The notes beneath the pieces are model-generated. The model was not told where the DNA came from and searched no databases. It saw nothing but the letters and a program-made list of their open reading frames with translations. From Rhizobium sp. EC-SD404 (lineage in GTDB: Bacteria; Pseudomonadota; Alphaproteobacteria; Rhizobiales; Rhizobiaceae): DNA of 64,000 bases. Positions 1-8,687 of the stretch are shown piece after piece (positions within the stretch are counted from its first letter, which is position 1; every line of letters starts with the position of its first letter). The stretch lies in the NCBI RefSeq assembly GCF_902498825.1, contig NZ_LR701459.1, positions 2,589,890-2,653,889 on the forward strand, written 5' to 3'. The position numbers and the translations under genes are program-made.

Positions 1-1
1 G

Positions 2-580
2 ATCGCGTTCCAGACGAACCTGCTTGCCCTCAATGCCGGCGTCGAGGCAGCGCGCGCTGGCGATGCGGGGCGCGGCTTCGCCGTCGTCGCCCAGGAAGTG
101 CGCGCGCTCGCCCAGCGGTCCGCCACCGCCGCCAAGGAGATCAAGGTCCTCATCCACGGCTCCAACGATCTGATCGGGCGCGGCGTCACGCTCGTCGAGA
201 ACACCGGCGAGGAACTCGGCGCCATCGTCGATCGCGTCGTCGACGTCGACCGCGACCTGCAGGCCATCGCCGAAGCCTCAAGGCAGCAGGCGATCGGCCT
301 CAAGCAGATCAACAGCGCCGTCAACATGATGGACCAGACGACGCAGCAGAACGCCCAGATGGTCGTCGAGACATCCAGCGCGACGGCCAGGCTCTCGGAA
401 GAGGCCGGCACCCTCTTCGATCTCGTCGCCGATTTCGAGATCAGCGGCACGCCACGCTCCGCGTCCGGCTTCCGCCCCGCCGCCACCGCACATACCGGCA
501 GCGGCTTGCAAAGGAACTCCGGCACCGCCTCCGGCGCCGACATCCACACCCACCAAGTCTCGCTGCGAAATTGCGCCTGA
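2..580 (+). CDS. Methyl-accepting chemotaxis protein, C-terminal fragment
   Basis: This is the 3' end of a chemoreceptor; the 5' part lies outside the window. The reading frame is open from base 2 and begins within the highly conserved signalling hairpin: [20 protein letters not shown], then [18 protein letters not shown]. This is the tip that binds CheA and CheW in all MCPs. The following 100 residues are the descending coiled-coil arm, with heptad spacing and [13 protein letters not shown]. The last 50 residues are a low-complexity Ser/Ala/Gly tail with no CheR-binding pentapeptide at the end. Sensor and membrane segments are missing, so the ligand cannot be guessed. The family call is secure. 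Confidence 0.95.
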   Translation: MAFQTNLLALNAGVEAARAGDAGRGFAVVAQEVRALAQRSATAAKEIKVLIHGSNDLIGRGVTLVENTGEELGAIVDRVVDVDRDLQAIAEASRQQAIGLKQINSAVNMMDQTTQQNAQMVVETSSATARLSEEAGTLFDLVADFEISGTPRSASGFRPAATAHTGSGLQRNSGTASGADIHTHQVSLRNCA

Positions 581-924
581 AGCGATCATCGTCTCCTGCG
601 ACCCAGGCGCCAGCACGCCCAGAGCCTGCAAAGGTTCCGCGGCCAATGTCACCATTGCGGCCATGCCGAACCGCCCGTCACTGACCCTGACGTGCGTTCT
701 ACAACTGTGGCTATCGGCAAGCCGCCGCCACAGACACTTAAAGACCACGCCGAAGCGCATCCTCACCGCGCTCCACAGATCGGAGACGTGCCGTCGCGCC
801 CGTGTATCGAGCAAGCAGGCCGCGGCGCGCTACACGCGTTTCCCGCCGTCGGCAGCACTTTTCGATGTAGAACCTGACGCGGCGGGTCTCCGCTGATCGA
901 GACCTTTTAACCGGGGACCATCCA
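581..924. other. Intergenic stretch without a recognisable gene
   Basis: The 344 bases between the chemoreceptor stop and the ynfA-like pseudogene contain only short overlapping open frames on both strands. None has a convincing ribosome-binding site or a recognisable product. No clear terminator hairpin or RNA was seen. Confidence 0.5.
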
Positions 925-1245
925 TTGCCGACGCTCGCCGCCTATGTCGCCGCCGCCATGGCCGAAATAGCCGGCTGCTTCGCCTTCTGGGCGTGGCTGC
1001 GCCTCGACAAATCGGTGCTCTGGCTCATCCCCGGCATGATCTCGCTCACATTGTTCGCGTGGTTCCTTACCTTCGTCGACAGCGACGCCGCCGGCCGAGC
1101 CTAAGCCGCCTATGGCGGCGTCTACATCGTAGCCTCGCTCGCCTGGCTCTGGCTCATCGAAGACATCCGCCCCGACCGCTTCGACCTCACCGGCGCCACC
1201 CTCTGCCTGATCGGCGCGGCCATCATGATTGCGGCACCGCGGTAA
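925..1245 (+). pseudogene. ynfA: YnfA/UPF0060 family small membrane protein, interrupted by an in-frame stop
   Basis: Translation from TTG at 925 gives a protein of 106 codons that follows the UPF0060 (YnfA) family along its whole length: an N-terminal helix with [15 protein letters not shown], a second helix from WLIPGMISL, and a C-terminal [10 protein letters not shown] followed by a last helix. YnfA-type proteins are four-helix inner-membrane proteins of about 108 residues related to small multidrug efflux transporters. Codon 60 (1102-1104) is TAA where the family has Tyr in the conserved GR-x-YAAYGGVY motif, so TAT or TAC became TAA. The frame continues intact to a normal stop at 1243. 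A single nonsense change in an otherwise well-preserved gene points to recent loss, or to a sequencing error. Confidence 0.85.
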
Positions 1246-1414
1246 GCACCCGTCGCATCGATCATCTGAACTGCCGCCCCACCGCTACTTTGGCAGCACC
1301 CGTCACCTTTTTACGCGTTTTCCACCCAAACACGGTCTAACTTAGCGTGGGGGGACTGCGCTTCGAGATCGAGTCGCTGAAGCTCCCGCGTGAGAGGGAG
1401 GTTGATCGCTGTTT

Positions 1415-3157
1415 ATGCATGCTCCGGTAAAATCGCCGCGCCTTCGCGATCCGCACGCTCAACCCGAGAAGGCGCGCTTTTCTGAGCTGTTCAAGCCGAA
1501 GCTTGTGACGGTGCTGGAGGAAGGCTACCGGCTATCCCATTTCAGGGCCGATGCCGTTGCGGGCCTGACCGTCGCCATCGTCGCCCTCCCGCTCTCCATG
1601 GCGATCGCCATCGCGTCGGGCGCGACGCCGGCGCAGGGGCTGATCACGGCCATCGTCGGCGGCTTTCTCGTCTCGCTGCTCGGCGGCAGCCGCCACCAGA
1701 TCGGCGGTCCGGCCGGCGCCTTCATCGTGCTCGTCGCCGCCACCATCCAGGCCCATGGCATGGGCGGCCTCGTCCTCGCGACCTTCTTGTCCGGCCTCAT
1801 GCTCGCCGCCATCGGCTTCCTGCGGCTCGGTACCTACATCAAGTTCATTCCCTACCCCGTCACGGTCGGGTTCACGGCCGGCATCGCCGTCATCATCTTC
1901 GCCAGCCAGTTGACCCCGCTTTTCGGGCTGACCCTCGGTTCGCCCGAGCCCGGGCCCCTGCTCGAGAAGCTGCCGGTGATCTTCGCGGCCCTGCCAACGA
2001 TCAGCCCCGTCACGGCCGCTCTCGCCTTGGCCGCCATCGGCATCGTCGTCGCCGTCCGCAAGCTGAAACCGCACTGGCCGGGATTGCTGATCGCGGTCGT
2101 CGTCACCACGCTGGTCTCGGCGTTGGCCGGCCTGCCGGTGGCAACGATCGGCACGGCTTTCGGCGGCATTCCGTCGGGCCTGCCGGCGCCGTCCCTGCCG
2201 TCATTCGATCTCGATCTCGTCATCGCCGTCCTGCCGAGCGCGCTCGCCTTCACGCTGCTCGGCGCGATCGAGTCGCTGCTCTCGGCGGTCGTCGCCGATG
2301 GCATGACCGGCCGCCGCCACCGCTCCAACTGCGAACTGGTGGCGCAAGGGGTCGCCAATGTCGGCGCCTCGCTCTTCGGCGGGTTCTGCGTCACCGGCAC
2401 CATCGCGCGCACCGCCACCAACGTACGCGCCGGCGCGGTCGGGCCCGTCTCGGGCATGCTGCACGCCGTGTTCCTGCTCGGCTTCATGATGCTTGCTGCG
2501 CCGCTCGCGAGCTACATCCCGCTCGGCTGTCTCGCCGGCGTGCTCGCCGTCGTCGCCTGGTCGATGGTGGAAAAGCACGCCTTCGCCACCCTGCTGCGCG
2601 CATCCTGGGGCGATGCGGCGGTGCTTCTCGTCACCTTCCTGCTGACCATCTTCCGCGATCTGACCGAGGCGATCGTCGTCGGCTTCGCGCTCGGCGCGCT
2701 CATCTTCATCCACCGCATGTCGACGGCAACGCTGGCCGAGCCGCTCGTCGCCGAGGATGAAGCCGATGGGTCTGCGAGCGCGGACGAAGAGCGCCTCACC
2801 CAGCAGGGCGACGTCATCGTCTACCGCGTCTCTGGCGCGCTTTTCTTCGGTGCGGCCGCATCGATCGGCAGCCTGCTCGATCGCGTCGCGACGTCGGCGC
2901 ATGTCCTCGTGCTGGATCTGTCCGCCGTCCCGATGATCGATTCCACCGCCGGGGAGATGATCGCCTCCATCGCGCGCAGCAAGAAGCGCCGCGGCGGCCG
3001 TGTCATCATCACCGGCACGACCGGAACGCTGCGGCGCGATCTCTTCGCCCATGGCGTGGCGCCACCCGTCGTGCGTTTCGACCGCACCGTGGAAAGCGCA
3101 CTCCGCCGCCTCAAATCCACCGACCCGACGGACGACGGCGCGACAGCCGCGCAGTGA
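1415..3157 (+). CDS. SulP family inorganic anion transporter with STAS domain
   Basis: A 580-residue SLC26/SulP permease. After a polar N-terminus of about 45 residues comes the transporter core, with the family signature around ADAVAGLTVAIVALPLSMA and the Gly-rich stretch GGPAGAFIVL, then some ten more membrane segments to about residue 430. Residues about 460-560 form a cytoplasmic STAS domain (VIVYRVSGALFFGAA, LDLSAVPMIDSTA) that usually regulates transport. Family members carry sulfate, bicarbonate or dicarboxylates; the substrate cannot be chosen from sequence, and no sulfate-assimilation or carbonic-anhydrase gene sits beside it. GGGAGG lies upstream of the ATG, though with longer than usual spacing. 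The stop abuts the stop of the convergent dmeF gene. Confidence 0.9.
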   Translation: MHAPVKSPRLRDPHAQPEKARFSELFKPKLVTVLEEGYRLSHFRADAVAGLTVAIVALPLSMAIAIASGATPAQGLITAIVGGFLVSLLGGSRHQIGGPAGAFIVLVAATIQAHGMGGLVLATFLSGLMLAAIGFLRLGTYIKFIPYPVTVGFTAGIAVIIFASQLTPLFGLTLGSPEPGPLLEKLPVIFAALPTISPVTAALALAAIGIVVAVRKLKPHWPGLLIAVVVTTLVSALAGLPVATIGTAFGGIPSGLPAPSLPSFDLDLVIAVLPSALAFTLLGAIESLLSAVVADGMTGRRHRSNCELVAQGVANVGASLFGGFCVTGTIARTATNVRAGAVGPVSGMLHAVFLLGFMMLAAPLASYIPLGCLAGVLAVVAWSMVEKHAFATLLRASWGDAAVLLVTFLLTIFRDLTEAIVVGFALGALIFIHRMSTATLAEPLVAEDEADGSASADEERLTQQGDVIVYRVSGALFFGAAASIGSLLDRVATSAHVLVLDLSAVPMIDSTAGEMIASIARSKKRRGGRVIITGTTGTLRRDLFAHGVAPPVVRFDRTVESALRRLKSTDPTDDGATAAQ

Positions 3158-4168
3158 TCAGCGCGTCGGCATCGCCTGGACTTCCACCGTCACATGCGAC
3201 AGCTGCCTGATTCCGGACAACAGTGCCTTATAGTGCCCCGGCGCCTGCGGTCGCGGACAGGCAAGCGCGATGATCGCCGCGTGGTGCCCCGGCCCCACCT
3301 GCCACACATGCAGGTCGGTGATCGTTCCACCTTCCGCAGAAAGCGCAGAGCGGATCGCACCCGCGAGTTGCCCATCCTCCGGCACGGTGTCGAGCAGCAC
3401 GCCGCCCGACTGCCGCATGAGACCGACCGACCAGCGCGCGATGACAAGCGCGCCGACGAGGCCCATTAGCGGATCGGCCCAGATCCAGCCATTGAGACTG
3501 CCGACGACGAGTGCCGCGATCGCCAGAACCGAAGTCAGCGCATCGGCCAGCACATGCAGATAGGCCGCGCGCAGATTGTTGTCCTGCACGCCGGCACCCG
3601 ACTGACCCTGCGGGGCATGATCGTGCGCCGCATGGTCATGCCCATGATGATCGTGGTCGTGGCCGGAAGCATGCCCATGGGCATGGGAATGACCGTGATG
3701 GTGCCCGTGATCTTCCCGCAGTAGCCAGGCGCTGATCAGATTGACCGCAAGCCCGATCACCGCGACGAAGATCGCCTGACTGAAACTGATCGGCACCGGA
3801 TTTGCGAGCCGCAGCAGGCTTTCCCAGCCGATCAGCAGCGCGACGATGCCGAGCACGACGGCACTGGCAAATCCCGCCAGGTCGCCGAACTTTCCCGTCC
3901 CGAAGGTGAAGCGGTGGTCGCGTGCATGGCGACGCGCATAGAGATAGGCAAACGCCGAGATCATCAGCGCCGCCGCATGGGTCGCCATGTGCCAGCCATC
4001 GGCCAACAGCGCCATCGAGCCGTAGATCGCACCGCCGACGATCTCGATCACCATCATCGACGCCGTCAGCGCGATGACCAGCCACACGCGCTTTTCGTTG
4101 CGGTCGTGATTGTCGCCCAGGAACACGTGGTCGTGGTCCCCATCCAGTCGCAATTGCCCGGCCATCAT
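3158..4168 (-). CDS. dmeF: Cation diffusion facilitator metal exporter, DmeF type
   Basis: A 336-residue CDF family efflux protein that exchanges protons for divalent metal across the inner membrane. The transport site is visible in helix 2 (D57, H60 and H64 in ADGWHMATH) and as HVLAD in helix 5. Between helices 4 and 5 (about residues 151-195) there is a long His/Asp-rich cytoplasmic loop, as in DmeF proteins, which in rhizobia export cobalt and nickel. The RNA upstream reads AAGGAGGCC before two consecutive ATGs; the second, at 4165, has better spacing. It lies 42 bases behind an RcnR/FrmR-type repressor gene and is almost certainly co-transcribed with it. The neighbour makes Co/Ni more likely than Zn as the substrate. 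Confidence 0.88.
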   Translation of the reverse strand: MMAGQLRLDGDHDHVFLGDNHDRNEKRVWLVIALTASMMVIEIVGGAIYGSMALLADGWHMATHAAALMISAFAYLYARRHARDHRFTFGTGKFGDLAGFASAVVLGIVALLIGWESLLRLANPVPISFSQAIFVAVIGLAVNLISAWLLREDHGHHHGHSHAHGHASGHDHDHHGHDHAAHDHAPQGQSGAGVQDNNLRAAYLHVLADALTSVLAIAALVVGSLNGWIWADPLMGLVGALVIARWSVGLMRQSGGVLLDTVPEDGQLAGAIRSALSAEGGTITDLHVWQVGPGHHAAIIALACPRPQAPGHYKALLSGIRQLSHVTVEVQAMPTR

Positions 4169-4210
4169 GGCCTCCTTGATTGCGCGCCACCCCGTTCGAG
4201 GCGGCCGCTC

Positions 4211-4480
4211 TTATTTCAGATATGTCCTCAGAACGCCCATCAGCTCTTCGCCGCCCTGGCGCCGGTCCGCTTCGGTCTCGGCCTCCAGCACATGCTCGCG
4301 CAGATGGTGCTCCATCACCTCGGCCGTCAGGCCGGAAATCGCGCCGCGGATAGAGGCGAGCTGTCTCAGGATTTCGCCGCAGGGCGCCTCGCCGTTTAGC
4401 GCACGCTCCACGCCTTCGAGCTGGCCCTTCAGCCGCCTCACCCGTCCGATCAGCCTGTCCTTGTGCTTCTGCGTGTGCAT
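4211..4480 (-). CDS. dmeR: Metal-responsive repressor of the RcnR/CsoR/FrmR family (DmeR-like)
   Basis: An all-helical DUF156 repressor of 89 residues from the preferred start. The family four-helix pattern is clear (IGRVRRLKGQLEGVERAL, then SIRGAISGLTAEVMEHHL). From the start used here the candidate metal ligands are His2, Cys34, His58/59 and His63, the arrangement of Ni/Co-sensing RcnR rather than the Cys-Cys pattern of Cu-sensing CsoR. Two ATGs are six bases apart; GGAAGG sits directly against the first (4486) but five to six bases before the second (4480), so the second is chosen. The gene is first in a dmeR-dmeF operon and preceded by an operator-like sequence at 4494-4521. Metal binding should release the repressor and induce efflux. 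Confidence 0.85.
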   Translation of the reverse strand: MHTQKHKDRLIGRVRRLKGQLEGVERALNGEAPCGEILRQLASIRGAISGLTAEVMEHHLREHVLEAETEADRRQGGEELMGVLRTYLK

Positions 4481-4493
4481 CCGCATCCTTCCG

Positions 4494-4521
4494 AAATATA
4501 ACCTAGGGGACTATACTATAT
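4494..4521 (-). promoter_or_regulatory. DmeR-box-like operator upstream of dmeRF
   Basis: On the minus strand the 28 bases read AT-rich arms flanking a C tract: ATATAGTATAG, then TCCCC, then TAGGTTATATTT. This matches the form of the DmeR box described for Rhizobium leguminosarum, AT-rich inverted arms around a run of C, and the G/C-tract operators of RcnR. It lies 14 bases before the repressor start codon, where binding would block initiation. Confidence 0.75.
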
Positions 4522-4563
4522 GCAGCACTGTGACGGAAGAGGCCGGGTCGCGAATTCGGTTTT

Positions 4564-5730
4564 CTAGGCGACTGCGGCCCGTTTCGGGCGTTGCTCGCGG
4601 CCGTCATGCACCCGGTTGCGGCCGGCGCGCTTGGCGTCGTAGAGCCGCTCGTCCGCTTCGCTGATCAGCTGGGTGATGGTCTTGTCCTCGGCGGCACCCC
4701 GCAGCGCCACACCGACGCTGATCGTCACCACCCGACGAAGCGCGCTTCCGCCCTCGTCATGCAGTGCCTCGACGGTTTTGCGCATGGCTTCCGCCACCGC
4801 CCGCACATGGTGATGGTCGCGGGCATCGACGACGATCGCAAATTCCTCGCCGCCATAACGCGCGACGAGCGTCACGCCGGCGATCGTCGTGCGGCTGAGC
4901 GCATCGGCGATGCGCCGCAGGCACGTGTCGCCCTCCGCATGGCCGAAGGTGTCGTTGTAGCTCTTGAAGTGGTCGACATCGATCAAAAGCACGCCGAGCG
5001 CACCGGAGGATGCCCGCAGCACACGCATCAGCCGCCGCCGGTTGCCGAGCCCCGTTAGCGGGTCCGTCTCCGTCTGAATCTCGAGGTCACGATTGGCCGC
5101 TTCGAGCGCTGCCTTGCGCTCCTGAAGATCGGAGACCAGCCGTAAATTTTCGCGCGAAAGCTTGAGCGCCAGCGTCAATTGCGTGCCGAGCCCGCGCGCC
5201 ATCATCGCGAGCGTCCCGCAGAGAAGCACGCCGGCGATCGCCAGCGCATTGCTATAGGCGATCCCGCTCGCGAGAAGGCCGCCGCAGGTCAGAAGAAGCG
5301 CCGGGAACTGGAAGAGATTGTAAGCCCGCTGGTAGACCGCGGCAGGAAAGCTCACCGTCACCGACCCGGTGATCAGGCTGCACACCACCAGCGCCTGCTC
5401 CACGCTGCCATGGACGATCATGAACGCCGCACCCGCGCCCCATGCCACGCCGGACGTCCCATAAATGCCGCAGACGAGCCGCGCCCAGTGCCGTGACGTG
5501 AAAGCGGCCGGCCGGCCGAAATGGCGCATGACCGCACTTCCGAGATGCACCACCGCCGTCGCGGTCACCACCACGAACCAGACCATTAGCTCGGCCGGAA
5601 TGCCCTCGCTCCAGAAGATCGAAAGCGCGATTACTGCGCCCACGATCGACATCACCGAAGCCGGTGCGGCCTTGTAGAGCGCGTCGATCTGCAATTTGAG
5701 ATCCGCGTCCATGCCTGACTTTTCCGCCAA
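4564..5730 (-). CDS. Membrane-anchored diguanylate cyclase (GGDEF)
   Basis: A 388-residue enzyme expected to make cyclic di-GMP from two GTP. Residues about 20-190 contain six hydrophobic segments, an unnamed membrane sensor region; residues about 190-220 are a coiled linker. The GGDEF domain starts with the usual TDPLTGLGNRR at about 222, has the metal Asp in LLIDVDHFKSYND, and carries the active-site loop GGEEF at 293-297, which is catalytically competent. The inhibitory RxxD I-site expected just before the loop is absent (the segment is SRTTIAG), so product inhibition through that site is not expected. The gene stands alone. Confidence 0.92.
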   Translation of the reverse strand: MAEKSGMDADLKLQIDALYKAAPASVMSIVGAVIALSIFWSEGIPAELMVWFVVVTATAVVHLGSAVMRHFGRPAAFTSRHWARLVCGIYGTSGVAWGAGAAFMIVHGSVEQALVVCSLITGSVTVSFPAAVYQRAYNLFQFPALLLTCGGLLASGIAYSNALAIAGVLLCGTLAMMARGLGTQLTLALKLSRENLRLVSDLQERKAALEAANRDLEIQTETDPLTGLGNRRRLMRVLRASSGALGVLLIDVDHFKSYNDTFGHAEGDTCLRRIADALSRTTIAGVTLVARYGGEEFAIVVDARDHHHVRAVAEAMRKTVEALHDEGGSALRRVVTISVGVALRGAAEDKTITQLISEADERLYDAKRAGRNRVHDGREQRPKRAAVA

Positions 5731-5824
5731 ATCCTGCCCCCACTTTCAGCGGCGCCAGCATGACATCAGAGCGCTAACAAGCACTTACCGAAACATGCAC
5801 CTCGTGCGTCGGCCCACGCCGCGC

Positions 5825-7171
5825 TCAGTCGCAATGCCGATAGCCGTTGCGACGCGCCCGCAGATCGAAATGAAAATGGTCGGCGTGGTTGGCGTCCGAT
5901 CCGGGACCCAGGATCGTGTTGAAGTATTTGCAGCCATCGTCGCGCACCGAGTTCAGCAGCCCGCGCTCGCGAAACGCGAACAACCCCTTGGCGCTGACAT
6001 CGATCACCCGGCCCGAATTCAGCTTGATCGAGCCGACGTCGATCGCGTTGCCCTTGGAGTGTTCCGACATCGGCGCGCCCCGGCGCGAATTCATCGTCCG
6101 GCACGAATAGCCGCCCATGGAGCCGACCGTTTCGATTCCCGAGAGGTAACGCTTGCGCGTCGAAGGCGCGAGTTCGTTCTTCACCCAGGTCGCAAAGGCC
6201 TCCGCCATCTGGCAGTTGAGCAGCGTCGCGGGCCGCACGTTCACCCCGCCCGAAAGCCCCGAAACCTCGACCGGATGCGCGATCCCGCAGGAATTGCCGT
6301 TGCCGACGGCCGGCTTGTCGGTGAACTGCACGCCGAGCCGCTGCAGTCGCTGCCGGCAGGCCGCTTCCGCCGCAGGCAGGCTGCTCTGCGGTTCGCGCGC
6401 TCGGGCAAACGGGTTGAGCGCCCGCGGAAAGATCCCGGCGACCCGCTGCGGCTCTGGCGCCTGCTGCACGACCGGCGCTGCCGCAACCGGCGGCGCGGCA
6501 ACGGGAGGCGCAACGGCCGCGACCGGCGCCGAAACGGGAGGAGCCGCGGCGATCGGCGCCGATGGCGGCGCATAGACCGGTGCCGCTGCAGGCGGAATCA
6601 TAGAAGGCTGGGCGGTGACGGGCGCCACCGGGCTTTGCATCGGGCTCGGCTGGCCTGCAAGCCGGGCCTCGCCGTTCGGGCCCAGCGTGCCGAGGATCTG
6701 CGGCTGGTCGGATGGAACATAGCCGGGCTGCCACCCGTCCGGCACGGGCCGCCCCTGCATCTGGGCAAGTGCCGCATCGTCGACCGGCAGCGGTTGCCCG
6801 CGCTGCAGCACCGCAAGGCCGGAGCCATAGCCAAGGTCACCGGCAGGCGCGGTCACGCCAGCCCCGGACGAGACACCTACTCCCGCCCCTGTCCCTTGTG
6901 CCAGGCTCTCATAGGCCGGCAGCCCCTGCGCGGGCGGCGCGCCATAGGTCGCGGATTGCCAGCCAAGTCCGGCAGGCGGCTGAGGCGTGATCGAACTCGT
7001 GGAAATCGCTTCAGGCGGCGCCAGCACGCTCGAGGCCGAGCAGGACACCAACAGCATCGCCGCAAACCCGCCGGCCAGAAGCCGGCTCAGTCCGAGTGCC
7101 GTGCACCGCCTCGCGGCAAGGCCGCTTTTGCGGCCGACTGCGCCGTCCAATCCATCGATGGCCATGAACAT
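5825..7171 (-). CDS. Extensin-like C-terminal domain lipoprotein (putative cell-wall peptidase fold)
   Basis: A 448-residue envelope protein. It begins with a basic segment, a hydrophobic helix and a lipobox ending LLVSC (Cys about 44), so it is probably a lipoprotein. Residues about 50-290 are low complexity and rich in Ala, Pro and Val. The last 190 residues are the bacterial extensin-like domain: CRQRLQRLGVQF, GYSCRTMN, SEHSKGNAIDV and HADHFHFDL. The SxHxxGxAxD and HxDHFHxD elements resemble the zinc sites of LAS-type D-Ala-D-Ala peptidases, so a role in peptidoglycan is plausible though unproven. GGAG lies just before the ATG. The gene stands alone, 94 bases from the diguanylate cyclase start. 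Confidence 0.85.
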   Translation of the reverse strand: MFMAIDGLDGAVGRKSGLAARRCTALGLSRLLAGGFAAMLLVSCSASSVLAPPEAISTSSITPQPPAGLGWQSATYGAPPAQGLPAYESLAQGTGAGVGVSSGAGVTAPAGDLGYGSGLAVLQRGQPLPVDDAALAQMQGRPVPDGWQPGYVPSDQPQILGTLGPNGEARLAGQPSPMQSPVAPVTAQPSMIPPAAAPVYAPPSAPIAAAPPVSAPVAAVAPPVAAPPVAAAPVVQQAPEPQRVAGIFPRALNPFARAREPQSSLPAAEAACRQRLQRLGVQFTDKPAVGNGNSCGIAHPVEVSGLSGGVNVRPATLLNCQMAEAFATWVKNELAPSTRKRYLSGIETVGSMGGYSCRTMNSRRGAPMSEHSKGNAIDVGSIKLNSGRVIDVSAKGLFAFRERGLLNSVRDDGCKYFNTILGPGSDANHADHFHFDLRARRNGYRHCD

Positions 7172-7317
7172 GCGTCTCCAGACCGGTCCCTTGGAGAAAC
7201 ACCCTAGGCCAACATGGTAAATGAGGACTGAACGCTTGCGGGATCCCGCCCGCGCTCGCTAAACGGGAAGGCGCATCGAGCGCGACATCGCCTTGAAAGC
7301 CGCGAAGGATCCCCCGC

Positions 7318-7701
7318 ATGGACGAAGCCCCGAGACCGACCGGCGAACTGACGCTCAGAACGCTCGCCATGCCCGCCGATCTCAATGCCGCCGGCGATAT
7401 CTTCGGCGGCTGGGTCATGGCGCAGATGGACCTTGCCTCCGGTATCCGTGCCGCCGAGCGCGCCAGGGGCCGCGTCGTCACCGCCGCCGTCAACGAAATG
7501 GCCTTCGCCATGCCGGTCAAGATCGGCGACACGCTCTGCATCTACACCGAAGTCGCAAAAGTCGGCCGCACCTCCATCACCCTCACCGTCGAAGCCTGGG
7601 CCCAGCGCTACCTTTCCGACCGCATGGACAAGGTCACCGACGCCACCTTCGTCATGGTCGCACTCGACGAAACCGGCAAACCGACGCCCGTCCCGGCGTG
7701 A
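7318..7701 (+). CDS. yciA: Acyl-CoA thioesterase, YciA-like hotdog protein
   Basis: A 127-residue single hotdog domain. It contains the family motif ADLNAAGDIFGGWVMAQMD, where the Asn and Asp are the usual catalytic region, followed by the strands of the sheet (VNEMAFAMPVKIGDTLCIYT). YciA-type enzymes hydrolyse short to medium acyl-CoAs and regulate the free CoA pool. GAAGGA eight bases before the ATG supports the start, and the length equals the family norm. There is no operon partner: the next gene is convergent. The hotdog thioesterase assignment is secure; the exact substrate is not. Confidence 0.9.
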   Translation: MDEAPRPTGELTLRTLAMPADLNAAGDIFGGWVMAQMDLASGIRAAERARGRVVTAAVNEMAFAMPVKIGDTLCIYTEVAKVGRTSITLTVEAWAQRYLSDRMDKVTDATFVMVALDETGKPTPVPA

Positions 7702-7723
7702 TCGTGCGCCGCCATCGCCTGCC

Positions 7724-8671
7724 TCAGGCGCGTGCGGCCAACCTCACCTGCGCCAATGCCCCCGCCGGCCCGTCGAGCGAGGCGATGGCCGCCGGCCAGG
7801 CTTCGGCGTCAACGCCGAGAACGGTGCGCAGCCATGCAAGCGTCAGCCGCCGCGTCACCTCCAGGCTGTCGGGCGCCTCCACCTCCGTTTCCTTCGCATC
7901 CAGCCCCGCGATGCCACCGAGCCCGTGACCGACGCCCTGCACGGTGACGAGAGCCTCCGCCCCTGCTCCATCGTGAAAGGCGTCGGCGTGCCAGTCCGGC
8001 CCGCGCGGCGTGAAATGCGGATCGTCCTCTGCGCCGCAGACCACGAGACTGCGCGTCGTCATCGTCGCGAAATCCACGTCGAAGAACGGAAAGCGCGCCG
8101 CACTGTCGGCCGTCAGATCCTTGCCGCCGCGCCCCGGCGCAGCCAGGAGCACCCCGGCCGCGATGCGCGGATCGGCAAAGCTCTCGCCTTGCAATCGCGC
8201 GCCGAGCAGCAGGCCGACCGTGTGACCGCCGAAGGAATGGCCGGCGACTGCGATGCGCCGGTGGTCGAGGCGCCCCGCCACGGCCTTCGCCTGCCCTTCC
8301 ACCTCGGCCAGCCGGTCGAGGATCGTCGTCATCTCCGCTATGCGCTCGCGCCAGAAGAACGGTGCGCCGGGCGCATCGCGCGGCAGGCCGGCCACCTTGG
8401 AGTTCCCATGCGTCGGCTGAATCACCGCCAACCCCCGCTCGGCCCAGAATTGCGCAAGCGGCGCATAGCCATCCTTGGAGGGAATGTAGTGCGAAGGCCC
8501 GCCCCCGTGCGACAGAAGCACGATCGGCAGATCCTCGCCTTCCGCCGGCGCCGTCACGCGCAGTTCGAGCGGTGTGCGCCCCGCCATGGGCAGGGTCACG
8601 GGCGTGTAAGCCACACTCATCCGTGGCTCAGGCGTCGGAATGGTCCGCGCGCGGCCGATCAAGGCGTTCAT
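7724..8671 (-). CDS. Alpha/beta hydrolase (PAF-acetylhydrolase/chlorophyllase-like dienelactone fold)
   Basis: A 315-residue hydrolase. Visible elements are the oxyanion region LLSHGGGPSHY, the nucleophile elbow GHSFGGH (Ser near residue 165), an acidic strand VVCGAEDDPHF and a late His in VQGVGHGLGG, together a Ser-Asp-His triad. It resembles proteins annotated as acetylhydrolases of the PAF-AH/chlorophyllase group; the substrate is unknown. A longer frame extends to 8761 but overlaps the upstream gene. The start at 8671 is preferred because GGGGAG lies eight bases ahead and only 17 bases separate it from the SDR stop. The two genes form an operon divergent from an AraC-type regulator. Confidence 0.82.
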   Translation of the reverse strand: MNALIGRARTIPTPEPRMSVAYTPVTLPMAGRTPLELRVTAPAEGEDLPIVLLSHGGGPSHYIPSKDGYAPLAQFWAERGLAVIQPTHGNSKVAGLPRDAPGAPFFWRERIAEMTTILDRLAEVEGQAKAVAGRLDHRRIAVAGHSFGGHTVGLLLGARLQGESFADPRIAAGVLLAAPGRGGKDLTADSAARFPFFDVDFATMTTRSLVVCGAEDDPHFTPRGPDWHADAFHDGAGAEALVTVQGVGHGLGGIAGLDAKETEVEAPDSLEVTRRLTLAWLRTVLGVDAEAWPAAIASLDGPAGALAQVRLAARA

Positions 8672-8687
8672 AAACCCGTCTCCCCGC

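Noticed and set aside
663..896. Short open frames in the chemoreceptor-ynfA gap
   Set aside because: No ribosome-binding site, no hydrophobic or domain pattern, overlapping frames on both strands.
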